Position numbers and translations under genes: made by a program
The notes under the pieces: generated by a model
Seen by the model: the letters and a program-made list of their open reading frames with translations, nothing else
Databases searched by the model: none
Told to the model about the DNA's origin: nothing
NCBI RefSeq assembly: GCF_035590735.1
Contig: NZ_CP141595.1
Location: forward strand, 987,001-1,051,000
Direction of reading: 5' to 3'
DNA length: 64,000 nt
Source: Rossellomorea aquimaris
GTDB lineage: Bacteria; Bacillota; Bacilli; Bacillales; Bacillaceae_B
Shown: positions 25,032 through 33,582 of the stretch, one piece after another
Layout: each line of letters opens with the position of its first letter
Numbering within the stretch: the first letter of the stretch is position 1

Positions 25032-26054
25032 TTAGATCCCCAAATATCCCTCAATCGATTTCGTCATCTCAAACGGTCCGGATTCTCGATTGGATGGAAT
25101 CGAAAGCTTCAATTCAAGATGAGGATAATAAGAGGAACGGAAACTCACTCCGGGATCATACCCCATAACATGAAACTTATAGATTTCATCATTTCTTCGG
25201 TTCATCCAGATTCCATAACCGTAGTGAACCTCCCCATTCACATGGACATGAGGGGTCAGTAGCTTCCTGGTCGTTTCTTCATTTACTAGTTTATAAGAAA
25301 ATAAAGCTTCCCAAAGGTTCATCATATCTGAAGCGGTAATAAACGCCCCGCCGTCAGCCCCGCCTTTTACAGGGATTGAGTAGAGGTTGGTTCGCCATGT
25401 ATTCTCTGCCTCTATATATCCCACTGCTGTATTGGAAGGAAGGCAGTCTAATGAAAAATATCCTGAACTTTCCATACCTGCTTTCTGGAAAATCTCAGAT
25501 TCTATGTAATCTGTGAAAGACTGCCGGGTTTGTTGCTCAATGATCAATCCCAATAGGATGAACCCTGCATTATTGTAATGAAATCGATCACCGGGGGTGA
25601 ATTTCATCTGGCTGGATTGAAAGAATGGCAGAAAGTCCTTGAGGGATCTCATATGGTAAACCGGTCTTTCTTTCCACAGCTCTTCAAAATCAGACATCAC
25701 TTCTTCATCGAAATAATCCGGGATTCCTGACGTATGAGTCAAAAGGTGATGGATGGTCACAGTTTCATCAAAATGAGGAAAGTCGATATCCAAACAATCC
25801 TTTAAACGGGTGTCAAAAGAAATGATTCCTTTTTCAACTAATTGACCTATCCCTATGCTTGTAAATAACTTACTCCCAGAAGCGATTCCGAAACGTGTAT
25901 CCGGGGTGTTCGGAAGGCGATCCGATCGATTCGCAAAGTCATGGGCACTTTCTGATAATACTTCTGTACCTTGTTTGACGAGTACGACCCCAGAGAAGTC
26001 GAGTTCTTTGCAGCTTTCATATATTAGATTATGCAGCTCGGTATGTTTGCTCAT
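25032..26054 (-). CDS. Serine hydrolase of the beta-lactamase/PBP family
   Basis: 340 residues. S-x-x-K at Ser59-Lys62 (ASGSKLF), Tyr160-Asn-Asn (HYNNAGF) and, in place of the KTG triad, HVMGYDPG near residue 295. This fits the class C beta-lactamase/PBP4*-like esterase group. There is no signal peptide, so it is probably a cytosolic esterase or peptidase rather than a beta-lactamase. Divergent from the HAD gene across a strong dyad. Confidence 0.85.
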   Translation of the reverse strand: MSKHTELHNLIYESCKELDFSGVVLVKQGTEVLSESAHDFANRSDRLPNTPDTRFGIASGSKLFTSIGIGQLVEKGIISFDTRLKDCLDIDFPHFDETVTIHHLLTHTSGIPDYFDEEVMSDFEELWKERPVYHMRSLKDFLPFFQSSQMKFTPGDRFHYNNAGFILLGLIIEQQTRQSFTDYIESEIFQKAGMESSGYFSLDCLPSNTAVGYIEAENTWRTNLYSIPVKGGADGGAFITASDMMNLWEALFSYKLVNEETTRKLLTPHVHVNGEVHYGYGIWMNRRNDEIYKFHVMGYDPGVSFRSSYYPHLELKLSIPSNRESGPFEMTKSIEGYLGI

Positions 26055-26104
26055 TGAATTTCCCTCCGTTATAGGCTATGACTCTATTCTTTATTTTAAC
26101 ATAA

Positions 26105-26156
26105 ATTCCCTGTTCTCGGTGTGATCTATGGGAGCAGCATAGATCACTTAGGGAAT
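26105..26156. promoter_or_regulatory. Nested dyad between divergent genes
   Basis: Inner perfect arms GTGATCTATG/CATAGATCAC (26121-26147, seven-base loop) inside outer arms ATTCCCT/AGGGAAT (26105-26111, 26150-26156). It lies between the divergent serine hydrolase and HAD genes without a T-run, so an operator or structured element is more likely than a terminator. Confidence 0.5.
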
Positions 26157-26242
26157 ACCTTCCCCATGAATTTCTGCTATACTACATACAATGACATTTT
26201 TTCCCTGTCGGAAAAACACCGAACGAATTGGAGGAATCATTC

Positions 26243-26860
26243 ATGGACAGCATTATCTTCGACCTGGACGGAACACTTTGGGATCCCATCGAATCCGTTC
26301 TGGATGCATGGAACAACGTTATCAACGATCATAACCAGTTAAAAGAAGGTATAACTAGGAAGCATCTTGAGGGAACAATGGGGCTTCAAATGAAAGAAAT
26401 CGGGAGGATATTGTTCCCTGAATTGAATGAAGAGGAGCGGGGGCAGCTTCTGAAAGATCTTTCCCGTCATGAAATCCCGCACTTAAGTAAGCATGGAGGG
26501 AATCTCTATAATCATGTGGAAGAGGTGCTTGTAGAGCTGTCGAAGAAGTACAAGCTGTTTATCGTGAGCAACTGTCAGGACGGATACATAGAGGCCTTTT
26601 ACGACTATCACGGACTGGATAAGCATTTCATCGATTATGAAAACCCTGGAAGGACAGGACTTTCAAAAGGTGAAAATATTAAATTGATTATCGAGCGCAA
26701 CCATTTAAATGCCCCTGTATACGTTGGAGATACAGAAGGGGACCAAAAGGCGGCGAAGGAAGCGGGGATTCCTTTTGTCTATGCCCGCTATGGATTTGGG
26801 GAAGTGGAAGAATATACGCAAGCCATCGATTCATTTGATGAGTTGCTGAAAATTTTCTAA
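26243..26860 (+). CDS. HAD-superfamily hydrolase
   Basis: 205 residues. DLDGTLWD (Asp7, Asp9) is motif I, IVSNC motif II, and GDTEGDQKAA motif IV; a helical cap lies between (about 15-80). Typical small-molecule phosphatase of the HAD-IA type, substrate unknown. ATG 26243 is chosen because GGAGG lies seven bases before it. A GGGACGGACCT hairpin follows and should end transcription. Confidence 0.88.
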   Translation: MDSIIFDLDGTLWDPIESVLDAWNNVINDHNQLKEGITRKHLEGTMGLQMKEIGRILFPELNEEERGQLLKDLSRHEIPHLSKHGGNLYNHVEEVLVELSKKYKLFIVSNCQDGYIEAFYDYHGLDKHFIDYENPGRTGLSKGENIKLIIERNHLNAPVYVGDTEGDQKAAKEAGIPFVYARYGFGEVEEYTQAIDSFDELLKIF

Positions 26861-26870
26861 TCATAGTGAG

Positions 26871-26902
26871 GAGGGACGGACCTTGTGAAGGTCCGTCCCT
26901 CT
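26871..26902. repeat. GGGACGGACCT hairpin element, copy 3 (minimal)
   Basis: Perfect 12-base arms GGGACGGACCTT and AAGGTCCGTCCC with only a three-base loop, directly after the HAD gene. The shortest copy in the window. Confidence 0.88.
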
Positions 26903-27008
26903 AATTTTACTTTATTTCCATTATTGACTATTCCCGATTTTTGTAAGATAGTTACTATGTCCTGTCATAGAATGACAGAAATAGAGTTTTTTAGTGGGAG
27001 CATTTTTA

Positions 27009-28211
27009 ATGAAGGAATTTCATGGTCGATTACATAAAAAATACTATTATATGATTGTTTCGTTCATCATCATCTTGATGTGGGCAGGTTTACTGGTGGA
27101 TAACCCGGTGAATTCACGATTCGCGGTGCATGGAGTGATGATCGTGGTCATCTCTATTTGTCTATTGGTTTATCCGTGGTATGAGAATGCGTGGATGAGG
27201 TATATGACGGTCATTTCCTCGACCGGTTATTTTTACGCGTTATTTTACTTGTATCCGGAAACGTGGTCGGAGTTTCTTTTGCTCTGTTTTATTCCTGCCC
27301 TATCCATTCTCTTTTTTGACAAGTGGCTTTTTTATTTTTCCCTTGCGATCAATCTTACTTTCATTGCGTTTACATTCGGTTATATCGGATTCGTAGATAA
27401 AGGAGAAGAATATCCTTACATATACACAGATTTAGTAGGGAATGTTGTGAACTTCTTGGCCAGTCAGGTCCTGCTCTATTTTATCTTTCATTTAACGAAT
27501 CTACGGATTCAGAAGCAGCGGGTTTACTATGAACAGGTGCAGCAGGCGGAGCGGATGAGAACGACAGGGCAACTGGCAGCGGCTGTCGCCCATGAAATCC
27601 GGAACCCCCTGACCGTCGTAAATGGATTTCTTCAATTTTATCTGGAAGACCCGGCATTCAGTCAAAGCCAGAAGCAGAATTTTGCCCTGATGATGAATGA
27701 ACTCGATACGGCGGAGCATGTGATTTCCCAGTTCCTGTCCGTTTCAAAGCCCGATCAAGGGGAGAATGTGGACAACGTCGATGTTGAACTGGTTTTGCAA
27801 GATGTAACGGAACTCCTCAACATGTATGGTCTGTTGAACGATAACGGTATTGATCTAAACGTGGAAAAAGATTGTTATGTGGCGGCCAATTCCATTGAAT
27901 TGAAGCAACTCCTTATCAATCTAATCAAAAATGCCATTGAAGCCTCCCGACATAGCGGGTCCGTTGAGGTAAAGGCTGCCAAAGTAAAAGGTAATGTCTG
28001 CATTCAGATTATAGACAGCGGCCGTGGAATGAGTCAGGAGGAAGTGAAGAACCTCGGGACTCCTTTCTACTCCTTAAAAAGTAAAGGAACCGGCCTGGGG
28101 CTTATGATTTGCTTCAACATCGTGGAGAAATACAACGGTGGCATACAGTTTGACAGCGAGCCGGGAAAAGGTACGACGGTTACACTTCGGTTTCCGCTGA
28201 TTGAGGTTTAA
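27009..28211 (+). CDS. KinB-like sensor histidine kinase
   Basis: 400 residues. Six membrane segments in the first 165 residues with very short loops, a coiled linker, then H-box AAAVAHEIRNPLTVV (His195), N-box NLIKNAIEAS and G boxes DSGRGMS and GTGLGL. The layout matches KinB-type kinases that feed phosphate to Spo0F in sporulation; no regulator gene is adjacent, which fits an orphan kinase. GGGAG lies eight bases before ATG 27009. Confidence 0.85.
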   Translation: MKEFHGRLHKKYYYMIVSFIIILMWAGLLVDNPVNSRFAVHGVMIVVISICLLVYPWYENAWMRYMTVISSTGYFYALFYLYPETWSEFLLLCFIPALSILFFDKWLFYFSLAINLTFIAFTFGYIGFVDKGEEYPYIYTDLVGNVVNFLASQVLLYFIFHLTNLRIQKQRVYYEQVQQAERMRTTGQLAAAVAHEIRNPLTVVNGFLQFYLEDPAFSQSQKQNFALMMNELDTAEHVISQFLSVSKPDQGENVDNVDVELVLQDVTELLNMYGLLNDNGIDLNVEKDCYVAANSIELKQLLINLIKNAIEASRHSGSVEVKAAKVKGNVCIQIIDSGRGMSQEEVKNLGTPFYSLKSKGTGLGLMICFNIVEKYNGGIQFDSEPGKGTTVTLRFPLIEV

Positions 28212-28218
28212 GCTTAAT

Positions 28219-28268
28219 AAAACGTGAAAACGTCCTGTTCCAATGGAGACAGGACGTTTTCACGTTTT
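28219..28268 (+). terminator. Strong terminator after the kinase gene
   Basis: Perfect 20-base arms starting AAAACGTGAAAACG, ten-base loop, ending in TTTT. Confidence 0.92.
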
Positions 28269-28337
28269 AATGATGCTTTACCAGCTGAACCCTGTGGTAT
28301 AAATTAATTTACAAAAATGTTAAAATATCCAAATTCC

Positions 28338-28362
28338 GTTTAGAAAGATACAATCGAGGTAT
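28338..28362 (+). promoter_or_regulatory. Sigma-B-type promoter of the KGG stress gene
   Basis: GTTTAG, 13 bases, AGGTAT; each hexamer is one base from the sigma-B consensus GTTTAA/GGGTAT and the spacing is right. It lies 58 bases before the gene. Confidence 0.8.
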
Positions 28363-28419
28363 ATAACGAATGTACAAACGTACACACCACTTTTACTAAA
28401 CTTAAGGAGGATTTTCATT

Positions 28420-28707
28420 ATGGCAAACAGTAACAACAACAGCAACAATAATAGTAAAAACAGTAGCAACAACAATGACACCAACAGCAAAATGAGTTAC
28501 GAAGAAGCAGGCCGTAAAGGCGGAGAAAAAACAGCCAGAACCCATGATAAAGAATTCTACCAAGAGATTGGTGAAAAGGGCGGAGAAGCAACCTCAGAAA
28601 ACCATGACAAAAAATTCTATCAGGAAATCGGAGCAAAAGGTGGAAGTAATTCCAGCAACTCCAATAATTCCAGTGGTTCCAGTAACTCAAGCAACAAGAA
28701 TAACTAG
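28420..28707 (+). CDS. KGG-repeat general stress protein (GsiB-like)
   Basis: 95 residues. Asn/Ser-rich ends flank three KGG motifs (AGRKGGEKTA, GEKGGEAT, GAKGGSN), with the two full KGG units separated by HDKEFYQEIG and HDKKFYQEIG. This is the hydrophilin-like family of GsiB and LEA-type desiccation proteins. Cytosolic and disordered. AAGGAGG lies eight bases before ATG 28420. The sigma-B-type promoter agrees with the general stress regulon. The poly-Asn/Ser tails are unusually long. Confidence 0.88.
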   Translation: MANSNNNSNNNSKNSSNNNDTNSKMSYEEAGRKGGEKTARTHDKEFYQEIGEKGGEATSENHDKKFYQEIGAKGGSNSSNSNNSSGSSNSSNKNN

Positions 28708-28721
28708 ATAATATTTAGGGA

Positions 28722-28754
28722 GAGGGATCTTATGGTATATAGATCCCTCTTTTT
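28722..28754 (+). terminator. Terminator of the KGG gene
   Basis: Perfect GAGGGATCT/AGATCCCTC arms followed by TTTTT. Confidence 0.9.
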
Positions 28755-28787
28755 AGGTTCTATCACCAGCTATGTATTATGAAAAGT

Positions 28788-28816
28788 AAAAGACCTGTTA
28801 CACGAACAGGTCTTTT
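28788..28816 (-). terminator. Terminator of the DUF3231 gene
   Basis: Perfect AAAAGACCTGTT/AACAGGTCTTTT arms with a five-base loop. Confidence 0.88.
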
Positions 28817-28834
28817 AGGTATGAATTCAAATCG

Positions 28835-29350
28835 TCAATCACAATGTTCTTGTTTGTTTTTATGAAGGGGCGGAGGGATTAACCAGCCTTTTTCTTTGTT
28901 TAATTTTAGTACTTTAGCCCCTAATTGAGCTTTTTGCATATGGAATTGTCCGAACATCATAGCCACATCTTCACGAATACATTGACCGATGGCCGTACTG
29001 CAAGCAACTAATCCTGCAGCAATATTAGTTGACAGTGCGGCAGAAATAGCAGGGTCCGGCATACGGGCACCTGTTGGAATGTCGTCTAGACATGCCTGTG
29101 GCGGTTCAGGAGGGGTAGGCGGTAAGCCGATTCCATTTTCTTTAAGCAGGGTTTCAATTTGTTTTGCCTCTTCCTGTCCGGCTTCTATTCCTTCTTTAAG
29201 TAACTTCTTAAGGTCTTCATCCCCAGCGTGGTTCAGTTGAAGCTGATAACCAGCAACCGCATTTTTAGCTGAGAATAAATAGTTCCATGTACTGAATACT
29301 TCACCATAATGCATTGGTTCGTCTTTTGGATTTCCACTTAAAATTCCCAT
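28835..29350 (-). CDS. DUF3231 family protein
   Basis: 171 residues. The start MGILSGNPKDEPMHYGEVFSTW is diagnostic of single-domain DUF3231 proteins, which are ferritin-like helical bundles common in Bacillaceae. A Pro-rich linker (PPTPPEPP) follows at about residue 78. ATG 29350 is chosen because AGGAGG lies six bases upstream; a longer start at 29371 also has a site. Function unknown, sometimes linked to spores. Cytosolic. Confidence 0.82.
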   Translation of the reverse strand: MGILSGNPKDEPMHYGEVFSTWNYLFSAKNAVAGYQLQLNHAGDEDLKKLLKEGIEAGQEEAKQIETLLKENGIGLPPTPPEPPQACLDDIPTGARMPDPAISAALSTNIAAGLVACSTAIGQCIREDVAMMFGQFHMQKAQLGAKVLKLNKEKGWLIPPPLHKNKQEHCD

Positions 29351-29545
29351 AAACATCCTCCTAAAATTCATTTTGTGTGCCTCCTTCCTGCTTTGAATGC
29401 ACAATTTTTATATTCTCCCAAAATGATGATTGAATTCATCCGAGTCAGGTGAAGGTAGCAGTGTGAGATTAAAAAGTATTGGATCATCGGAGAGAATGAC
29501 ACTTATGCTGAAGGATATTTATAAGGAACATTTCTAATTTAAGCA

Positions 29546-29574
29546 AGAAAAAAACAGCAAATGAAATTTGCTGT
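29546..29574 (-). terminator. Terminator of the YueH-like gene
   Basis: Perfect ACAGCAAAT/ATTTGCTGT arms, three-base loop, seven Ts on the minus strand. Confidence 0.9.
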
Positions 29575-29580
29575 CGTGTA

Positions 29581-29841
29581 TCAAGAATGGCTTTGAACTA
29601 ACTTTTCGATAGCTGTTACCAATTCGTCTGTATCCCCCTGGAACATATGAAAATTAAGTGAGGATTGAAGTTTTGTACTTTGAATGCTGATGTCATCCTT
29701 TTGATTGAATTCAGCAGACCAATGGATTGCTGGAATCGATACGATAAATCGTTTGTCGGGAGTTTTATGGAGATAAACTTCAGCCAGTTTGTTTCCGGAC
29801 AGATTTATTTTCTCATATGAGGTTATCATTACATCACTCAT
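29581..29841 (-). CDS. YueH-like protein
   Basis: 86 residues, full family length. The alternating strands KLAEVYLHKTPDKRFIVSIPAIHWSAEF match YueH of B. subtilis. Soluble, function unknown. The ribosome site is weak (GAGTGATG before ATG 29829 or none before 29841), so the exact start is uncertain. Confidence 0.65.
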   Translation of the reverse strand: MSDVMITSYEKINLSGNKLAEVYLHKTPDKRFIVSIPAIHWSAEFNQKDDISIQSTKLQSSLNFHMFQGDTDELVTAIEKLVQSHS

Positions 29842-30064
29842 TTCAGTTTTTATATGCAGATAATGTAAGTATAACAGGATTAAACGGTGAAGGTGAAGTA
29901 AAGGAATGTTTGAAGTTGAGATTGGATTATAAAAAAAAGAATAGGGAAGATGGAGAACAAGAAGGCTGGGTCATGGTGACAGGTGGAGAAGTGTGTACAC
30001 GATTGATGTATAAATTCAATCATTACTATTGGAATTATTTGTTGTCGGACCGTTGGCACATAAG

Positions 30065-30349
30065 ATGGTGTTTTCTTTGCCATTCGATAAATCCAAGAGT
30101 TTGTATGTGATTCTGTTCACTTCCGTTATGGTGGTGTGGATGGTTTGCTTGATGTCTCTTTTGGGATTGGGAATGACGTATTTCTTTGATGACCCGGGAG
30201 AGAGTACATTAGTTGAAAACTACTTTTCGATTGCTTCTAAAAATTTCATCTTTGCTCTTCTTCTTCAGTTTGTCATCATGGGGTCGTTCATTCGCTTTGT
30301 CTTTGCTAAATTTGGTAAGGGGCAGAGGATGGCTGCATCGGTTCATTAA
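30065..30349 (+). CDS. Small two-span membrane protein
   Basis: 94 residues from ATG 30065, with membrane segments at about 15-40 and 55-80 separated by an acidic loop (FFDDPGESTLVEN), and a basic C-terminus. No good ribosome site is visible at any start, and the frame is open back to 30029. Similar small proteins (DUF2798-like) exist but the match is not certain. A perfect terminator follows, which supports expression. Confidence 0.5.
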   Translation: MVFSLPFDKSKSLYVILFTSVMVVWMVCLMSLLGLGMTYFFDDPGESTLVENYFSIASKNFIFALLLQFVIMGSFIRFVFAKFGKGQRMAASVH

Positions 30350-30375
30350 TCCGGGTGCAGACTGACAAGTATAGA

Positions 30376-30409
30376 AGAAGCTTATCTGTCATCAGGTAAG
30401 CTTCTTTTT
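30376..30409 (+). terminator. Terminator
   Basis: Perfect AGAAGCTTA/TAAGCTTCT arms followed by TTTT. Confidence 0.88.
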
Positions 30410-30486
30410 CAGGCCATACTATAAAACAAGACCTTATAGTGGTAAGCTATTGTTTTAGTGATAGGAAAATCTCAGGAGGTCGACAC

Positions 30487-30990
30487 ATGAACCTAAATAA
30501 TAACGATATATTAATACGATTACGATATGCACTGGATATCAAAAATACAGAAATGGTAGAGATCTTCAAGCTTGGAGGCATTGGGCTCTCAAAGGAAGAA
30601 GTGCTGAAGGTGCTCACAAAAACACAGTACAGTGATGATTTCGAGGAAGAGATCATTGAGGATGAAGACCATATCCCATGTGATGATGAAATGTACGAGT
30701 CCTTTTTAAACGGCTTCATTACGTTTAAAAGAGGACCAAAACCGGGACAGACGGATCGACCGGAATTGACGTATGAACATGTGAATAATCTTCTTTTAAA
30801 GAAGGTAAAGATCGCACTCTCTTTAACAAGTGAGGATATGATCGAAATATTGGATCTGGCTGGAGTGGTGATCACAAAAGGCGAATTGGGAGCGATTATG
30901 AGAAGAGAAGGCCATAACAATTACAGAGTGTGCGGTGACCGGTATGCGCGGAATTTCTTAAAAGGGTTGGCCATCCGATACAGGGGATGA
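30487..30990 (+). CDS. DUF1456 (YehS-like) protein
   Basis: 167 residues of two similar halves: LRYALDIKNTEMVEIFKLGGIGLSKEEV and VKIALSLTSEDMIEILDLAGVVITKGEL, separated by an acidic linker. This duplicated helical module is DUF1456, known as YehS in E. coli; function unknown. ATG 30487 lies six bases after CAGGAGGT. The next gene starts three bases after the stop, so they form an operon. Confidence 0.85.
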   Translation: MNLNNNDILIRLRYALDIKNTEMVEIFKLGGIGLSKEEVLKVLTKTQYSDDFEEEIIEDEDHIPCDDEMYESFLNGFITFKRGPKPGQTDRPELTYEHVNNLLLKKVKIALSLTSEDMIEILDLAGVVITKGELGAIMRREGHNNYRVCGDRYARNFLKGLAIRYRG

Positions 30991-30993
30991 CAA

Positions 30994-31701
30994 ATGATCC
31001 ATACTTATTCTGGTGAGACAATACAGTTTGAGATTAAATATAAGAATCGGACATCCATCGGGATTTACTTGGACAGTTTCGGAAACATTGAAGTCCATGC
31101 ACCTAAAGGGACCCCGGATGAATCGGTGATCCGGCTGCTGGAGGATAAATGGGATGTGATCCTGGAGAAATCGAAGGAAATGAAGGATCGTCTGAATGGA
31201 CCACAAGAGAAGACGTATCATCATGGGGAACCCTTTTTGTTTCTTGGGAACTCATTTCCCATACAGGTTCAACACGATCCATCGATCACACAGAATCATG
31301 TCACATTTGACGGACATACATTGCATATCAAAGTAAAAGAGCTTGAGGATGAACGGATCCAACAGACGTTAAAACGTTTTTACTACAAGCAGTGCAAAGC
31401 GATGGTAGAGAAAAGCATTGCGGTCCATCAACGTCACTTTAAAACCAAGCCCCGTTCCATCCGCATCTCAGACAGTCAAACGACCTGGGGAACCTGTGAT
31501 GGGAGAAGACAGCTGACGTTCAACTGGAAGCTTGCCATGGCCCCCCGGGATGTCATCGACTACGTGGTCGTCCATGAAATGTGCCACATGGTCCACCTCA
31601 ATCACGACCGGTCTTTCTGGCGACTTGTCGGGAGAATCGTGCCGGATTATAAAGAGAAAGAGCGGTGGCTGGCGTTGTCCAGTTGGAAGATGACGGTGTA
31701 A
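30994..31701 (+). CDS. YgjP-like zinc metallopeptidase (DUF45)
   Basis: 235 residues. An N-terminal beta region (1-110) and a C-terminal zincin core with His194-Glu195-x-x-His198 (VVHEMCHMVH) and a third ligand near His204, plus the family segment WGTCDGRRQLTFNWKLAMAP before it. Members are SprT/WSS1-like proteases or putative peptidases, cytosolic. It follows the DUF1456 gene by three bases. Substrate unknown. Confidence 0.87.
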   Translation: MIHTYSGETIQFEIKYKNRTSIGIYLDSFGNIEVHAPKGTPDESVIRLLEDKWDVILEKSKEMKDRLNGPQEKTYHHGEPFLFLGNSFPIQVQHDPSITQNHVTFDGHTLHIKVKELEDERIQQTLKRFYYKQCKAMVEKSIAVHQRHFKTKPRSIRISDSQTTWGTCDGRRQLTFNWKLAMAPRDVIDYVVVHEMCHMVHLNHDRSFWRLVGRIVPDYKEKERWLALSSWKMTV

Positions 31702-31741
31702 ATGGGCAAGTCCTATACAAAAAAAGAAAGAAGTGAGGATA

Positions 31742-32131
31742 TTGATTAAGTATACGTGTCTCCATCACGTGAGTCTTACGGTGACAGATCTGGAAAAAGC
31801 GAAAAATTTCTATGGGAAAACCTTATGTTTAAACGAAATCACGCGTCCCGATTTTGATTTTCCAGGTGCCTGGTATGAAATAGAGGGGCAGCAGCTCCAC
31901 TTAATCGTCGACCCCTCGTCCCAGACCATCCGTCAGGATAAGCGCCTATCCAGCAGGGAAGGTCATTTTGCCCTAAGAGTGGAAAGCTACCATGATACTC
32001 TTACATGGTTGAAAAAGAACAAGGTTGAAATCCTTGAAAAACCTAACTCAAAAAGCGGATTCGCACAAATTTTCTGCGCCGATCCAGATGGTAATCTGAT
32101 TGAACTTAATGTGGAACAAAAAGATCTATAA
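31742..32131 (+). CDS. VOC-family glyoxalase-like protein
   Basis: 129 residues, one complete VOC unit of two beta-alpha-beta-beta-beta modules: LHHVSLTVTDLEKAKNFYGKTL and FCADPDGNLIELN (Glu ligand). Likely a metal-dependent dioxygenase, epimerase or lyase; the reaction cannot be told. The start is ambiguous: TTG 31742 gives the usual N-terminus but is close to GTGAGG; GTG 31733 is the alternative. Confidence 0.78.
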   Translation: MIKYTCLHHVSLTVTDLEKAKNFYGKTLCLNEITRPDFDFPGAWYEIEGQQLHLIVDPSSQTIRQDKRLSSREGHFALRVESYHDTLTWLKKNKVEILEKPNSKSGFAQIFCADPDGNLIELNVEQKDL

Positions 32132-32187
32132 AACCAACAGGAGTGATGGACTTATGAAAAAGTCGCGCTCCTGTTGGTTTTATTTTT
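32130..32187 (+). terminator. Terminator of the VOC gene
   Basis: Perfect 14-base arms AAAACCAACAGGAG and CTCCTGTTGGTTTT, 24-base loop, TATTTTT after. Confidence 0.82.
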
Positions 32188-32241
32188 GAGATAGCGTATT
32201 TTATCAATATCGGTGGAAAAAATAATGATGTAATCAATTGA

Positions 32242-32286
32242 TGATAATTCTTATTAATTGATAATAATTATAAATAAAGGTATAAT
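32242..32286 (+). promoter_or_regulatory. PerR boxes and promoter of dps
   Basis: TGATAATAATTATAA (32259-32273) matches 14 of 15 bases of the PerR box TTATAATNATTATAA; a weaker box (12 of 15) lies at 32242-32256. The promoter TTGATA (32258-32263), 17 bases, TATAAT (32281-32286) overlaps the strong box. Confidence 0.85.
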
Positions 32287-32320
32287 ACATTTATAACAAA
32301 AACAAAAGGAGAGAACATAC

Positions 32321-32761
32321 ATGAATCAACAATTAGTCGTTGCCCTTAACAAACAGTTGGCCAATTGGAACGTCCTTTACACAAAACTACACAATTACCA
32401 TTGGTATGTAACGGGTCCGGAATTCTTCACCCTGCATGAGAAATTTGAAGAATACTACAACGAGGCTGGAAATTATATAGATGAAATAGCAGAAAGAATA
32501 CTGACGATCAAAGGGAAGCCAATCGCTACATTAAAAGAGTACCTTGAAACGGCTACCATTGAAGAATCCAATGGGAAAGAATCGTCCACTGAAATGGTGG
32601 ATACCTTAGTGAAAGATTTTCAACAAGTTGTGACTGATTCCAAGAAAATCATTGAAGCAGCAGAAGGTTCTCAGGACCAACCTACAACGGACTTATTCAT
32701 CGGAATTAAAACTTCACTCGAGCAGCATATTTGGATGTTGAATGCATTTAATACACGATAA
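32321..32761 (+). CDS. dps: Dps-family DNA-binding ferritin (MrgA-like)
   Basis: 146 residues. Ferroxidase ligands of Dps are in place: His27 (NYHWYVTGP), His39 and Glu43 (TLHEKFEE), Asp54 and Glu58 (YIDEIAERI). Dps dodecamers oxidise and store iron and protect DNA against peroxide. The PerR box over the promoter predicts induction by hydrogen peroxide, as for B. subtilis mrgA. AAAAGGAGAG precedes ATG 32321. Confidence 0.92.
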   Translation: MNQQLVVALNKQLANWNVLYTKLHNYHWYVTGPEFFTLHEKFEEYYNEAGNYIDEIAERILTIKGKPIATLKEYLETATIEESNGKESSTEMVDTLVKDFQQVVTDSKKIIEAAEGSQDQPTTDLFIGIKTSLEQHIWMLNAFNTR

Positions 32762-32869
32762 TCCAACAAATCATTGACCTGCATGGGCCTTGCTTTTTTA
32801 TTCATTCGCCAACTCCAACCTTTTCCTTTAAAATCAAAGTATAGCGGTTGAAATGAAAGGATGATTGAA

Positions 32870-33250
32870 GTGAATCGTTCACTCACCATTAAAGAAAGAG
32901 CAGTCTCATTTCTGGAACTTGTCGCATCAGGGAACGTTCGGGAAGCATACGAAAGTCATGCAGGTCCTGACTTTCGCCACCACAATCCGTATTTTCCCGG
33001 GGATGCAGATTCGCTTATGTCTGCCATGGAAGAGAATGCAGCCGGGAACCCGGACAAGATACTCGAAGTCAAACGTGCCATCCAGGAAGGTGACACGGTT
33101 GCGGTTCACTCACATGTGAGGCAGAATCCAGAGGACCTGGGAGGGGCTGTCGTTCATATCTTCCGTTTCGAGAATGAGCGGATCGTTGAATTGTGGGATG
33201 TTGGGCAAGCCATTCCGGAGGATTCACCTAATGAGAATGGGGTTTTTTAA
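32870..33250 (+). CDS. SnoaL/NTF2-like protein
   Basis: 126 residues with the cone-shaped NTF2-like fold: RAVSFLELVASGNVREAYE, then HHNPYFPGDADSLMSAM and VVHIFRFENERIVELWDVGQ. Similar proteins are polyketide cyclase-like or of unknown role. GTG 32870 lies nine bases after AAAGG. A terminator follows. Confidence 0.82.
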   Translation: MNRSLTIKERAVSFLELVASGNVREAYESHAGPDFRHHNPYFPGDADSLMSAMEENAAGNPDKILEVKRAIQEGDTVAVHSHVRQNPEDLGGAVVHIFRFENERIVELWDVGQAIPEDSPNENGVF

Positions 33251-33261
33251 TCATTCAATAT

Positions 33262-33294
33262 AAAAAGTCGATTCCTATGGAGTCGACTTTTTTA
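33262..33294 (+). terminator. Terminator of the SnoaL-like gene
   Basis: AAAAAGTCGA/TCGACTTTTTT-type perfect arms with a 12-base loop. Confidence 0.88.
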
Positions 33295-33388
33295 TGTTCA
33301 ATTGTAGGCCAGGAAAAATTTCGAATGGCCTCATATTTGTTGCCACTCTTGTACACTATATTAATAAAACAAAATGGGTGGTGAAAGA

Positions 33389-33511
33389 ATGTCTAAACAG
33401 AAGAATAAGGACCTTAAAAATAATAAAGCGATGCCGAAGTCAGATGTGGAATTTGCACAAAATAGACTTGAGAAGGTGGCCATTAAAGCCCAGGAAAGAA
33501 AGAATAAGTAA
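33389..33511 (+). CDS. 40-residue basic protein
   Basis: Highly charged, Lys/Asn-rich peptide (MSKQKNKDLKNNKAMPKSD, then a helical VEFAQNRLEKVAIKAQERKNK). GGTGGTGA lies seven bases before ATG 33389 and a perfect terminator follows, so it is very likely expressed. The layout recalls small YfhD-like or spore-type Bacillus proteins but the match is not firm. Confidence 0.65.
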   Translation: MSKQKNKDLKNNKAMPKSDVEFAQNRLEKVAIKAQERKNK

Positions 33512-33520
33512 ATAGAAATA

Positions 33521-33553
33521 AAAAATGAGAAGTTAGGCAACTTCTCATTTTTG
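33521..33553. terminator. Bidirectional terminator
   Basis: Perfect 14-base arms AAAAATGAGAAGTT and AACTTCTCATTTTT with a four-base loop, between convergent genes. Confidence 0.92.
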
Positions 33554-33582
33554 GTCTTCCTCAATCGTTTAGTTAAAAAAGA

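Noticed and set aside
29817..30110. Plus-strand frame of 97 codons before the small membrane gene
   Set aside because: No ribosome site, no recognisable motif, and it overlaps the YueH-like gene and the better downstream frame.
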